A DNA stretch of 64,000 nucleotides from the NCBI GenBank assembly GCA_019456145.1, contig VRUL01000017.1:53166-117165 (forward strand), read 5' to 3'. The DNA comes from Planctomycetota bacterium. Its GTDB lineage: Bacteria; Planctomycetota; Phycisphaerae; Sedimentisphaerales; Anaerobacaceae. The notes beneath the pieces are model-generated. The model saw nothing but the letters and a program-made list of their open reading frames with translations, was not told where the DNA came from and ran no database searches. Position numbers and translations under genes: made by a program. This document shows positions 63,501 to 64,000 of this stretch, piece after piece (the first letter of the stretch is position 1; the number at the start of each line of letters is the position of its first letter).

Positions 63501-64000
63501 TACGGCTGGTCTGCACGACATTGAAATGCACTTTGAAGAAGGTGGTTTTGGTGCAGGCGCCCAGCTGCGGTGGTCTTCGATTCCGACAAATCCATCGGAT
63601 GAAGCTATATCAAGGCAGATCATTCCTCAAATATGGCTGTGGCCTCCATTGTTTGCTTCGGGCCCGCGGCCGCCTGATGGGGCGACAATCGACGAAAGGA
63701 AGCCTGCTCTTGAGTGGATAGGGGGAGTTAAAGCTGATTTTCACGAGCTGTACTTCAGCAGCAACTATGACGATGTCAACAACCGAGTTGTTTCTGTCAA
63801 ACAGATTACGAGCGATCCGTGCCGTCCTTATCCCGCGGTTCCTGCGCTCCAGTTAGGCGAGACTTACTACTGGCTTGTCGATGAGGTCAAGAGTAGTCCC
63901 GCCGGGAGGTGGGATGCACGGACCGTCTGGAGCTTTACGATAAGCGAGTGTCTGTCTCTTGAAAATGTAGAAGACTACAACGACCGCAGTGAGCTGCGGC
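60562..64000 (+). CDS. Large LamG/PA14 surface protein, C-terminus beyond the window
   Basis: An open frame of at least 1146 codons that continues past the window end. Start ATG 60562 has GGAGG 6-8 bases upstream, and a signal peptide follows (KKPILLICFVLVLSLLSGLAQA). A LamG/concanavalin domain covers about residues 25-250 (NTWWHLAYTYDGTAARVYVNG). Then come repeated fibronectin-like modules with the signature TTYYWQIVEVND, TRYYWTVDETD, TKFYWRVDEVKD, ATFYYFRVDEVN and GETYYWLVDEVKS, alternating with two PA14-like domains (WLHPAKSGDYKFWVSSDDNSQLFLS near 635; TFETTTDDGARLFINGQ near 945). A secreted carbohydrate-binding or adhesion role is likely. Such modules are hallmarks of Phycisphaerae surface proteins. 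Confidence 0.88.
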   Translation, partial: MYKKPILLICFVLVLSLLSGLAQAGVIVAENLLVDLRAEDLPYGNGATIWTNHGSLGDFTANGVPVVQDVDGVKTATFDGSSWFDGPTSIPGIEGAGTRSIEVLVYNPSIPDEETVLSWAHRGGPDGSNMSFNYGSNALFGAIGHWNLNTYDLGWWTNHIPAPAANTWWHLAYTYDGTAARVYVNGVEESVRNPLVINTHAGNIIRIAAQADGTGAGVDAVYNFTGSIAVVRIHDGALTPAEILNNSQYRGPKAWGPDPLNGAVDVPIDANIGWTRGEGADSDMVYFGTDPCNLPLVDTLLALPVIPPEYNPPGDLVASTTYYWQIVEVNDGTQYASSIWNFTTIRGEAAPDYPANGAVISGDPYPPPPSIPTHIYTPLDFFPGPTAVQHTGYFSDVYAEVAGRVQDANLGQPPYPSMPNRYYVGLPLVAPAIDTLVRGTRYYWTVDETDALGNTFPGGIWEFAIQGLKAFAPSPPNEATLVSVDVLLSWLEGFGASEHDVYMGTSWDDVNNAVFNAAFPPPEFLATRMDPNYQTSGLAFETKFYWRVDEVKDRFPPFSPGTSQKGDIWCFTTTLESIGTIRMDLWWNYFGGVPIDDLRYPGSPDDIRYPTSFDSGTDLGGDYGGEFKGWLHPAKSGDYKFWVSSDDNSQLFLSTDDQPNNEVLIASVANWTGQQYDWYDQRNTNPNQESVPIPLVGGQKYFIRAAWQEGVGGDWCTVAWQGPDQPLAPVQGSGSAVIPGSRLSPFVQLWAHDPDPRDGQASVPAGASVLRWGPGDHAAQHDVYFGTDKTAVTNADITDVTGIYQGRVGPNSLPVALAAATFYYFRVDEVNSLGPAPGMWKGDTWTFRTEGAAGGLLGLYYHWDISLLPPVVPGNIPDDPGPDNPFQVFVLSRIDPEVNWNWGDGGATAQPGINSPDPNINVDFFAAKWVGHVEAPVDANYTFETTTDDGARLFINGQQILPIAAWQQQGMTPWSGSVELTAGLHDIEMHFEEGGFGAGAQLRWSSIPTNPSDEAISRQIIPQIWLWPPLFASGPRPPDGATIDERKPALEWIGGVKADFHELYFSSNYDDVNNRVVSVKQITSDPCRPYPAVPALQLGETYYWLVDEVKSSPAGRWDARTVWSFTISECLSLENVEDYNDRSELR

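Noticed and set aside
1..64000. tRNA or rRNA genes
   Set aside because: No tRNA-like T-loop/CCA arrangements or rRNA core sequences were noticed on either strand by eye; a covariance search would be needed to be certain.

Overview
The window looks like part of a chromosome from an uncultured Planctomycetota bacterium, most likely class Phycisphaerae (anoxic sediment or aquifer type). This is inferred from gene content, since no rRNA or tRNA gene is present: Tat-exported Gfo/Idh/MocA and sulfatase enzymes, two DUF2961 (GH172) proteins, a 3-keto-disaccharide hydrolase (DUF1080), LamG/PA14/dockerin-like surface proteins, PQQ-type propellers and a perfect sigma-54 promoter.

Layout. (1) 0.2-8.4 kb: carbohydrate genes. 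A plus-strand operon encodes an exported sugar oxidoreductase, a TIM-barrel sugar isomerase/epimerase-like enzyme, a sulfatase and a DegT-type aminotransferase; facing it are a ceramidase-like protein and a GH172-like protein. (2) 8.5-12 kb: an orphan gene, three small lipoproteins (two are tandem paralogues) and 1.2 kb of repeat-rich non-coding DNA. (3) 12-17.7 kb: peptide use (OPT transporter, exported gluzincin peptidase, POT transporter) and a MITE-like element. (4) 17.7-22.2 kb: a minus-strand operon for polysaccharide handling. (5) 22.4-25.8 kb: rubrerythrin, then a porin-amtB-glnK operon behind a sigma-54 promoter with likely enhancer sites. (6) 26-39.4 kb: the centrepiece, a minus-strand operon encoding a nitrite oxidoreductase/nitrate reductase-like molybdoenzyme. 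It contains catalytic and Fe-S subunits, a TorD-like chaperone, a heme-b-type subunit fused to a CuA cupredoxin, a NosR/NapH-like polyferredoxin, a second CuA-type cupredoxin, a DUF4418-like protein, a FtsX-type ABC transporter and a propeller lipoprotein. moeA lies upstream. (7) 39.5-43.8 kb: a PQQ-propeller protein and an exported nitrilase-type hydrolase, with a divergent Rrf2-type regulator. (8) 43.9-50.2 kb: a giant secreted RHS/YD protein whose C-terminus is a glycine-linked mosaic of GroES-like, injection-system tube-like and VgrG-like pieces. (9) 50.5-57.4 kb: an exported aldo/keto reductase, and an operon combining an ethylbenzene-dehydrogenase-type heme domain protein, a beta-barrel protein and an iron-type ABC transporter. 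(10) 57.4-60.5 kb: accessory genes including an AbiGi-like protein, plus repeats. (11) 60.6 kb to the end: a large LamG/PA14 surface protein running off the window.

Working together: the molybdoenzyme operon looks like a periplasmic nitrogen-oxyanion redox module in which electrons pass through Fe-S clusters and heme b to CuA centres. The sigma-54 operon handles ammonium uptake. The flanking operons take apart sulfated or acylated glycans and peptides. All functions are inferred from sequence motifs; nothing was searched against a database.
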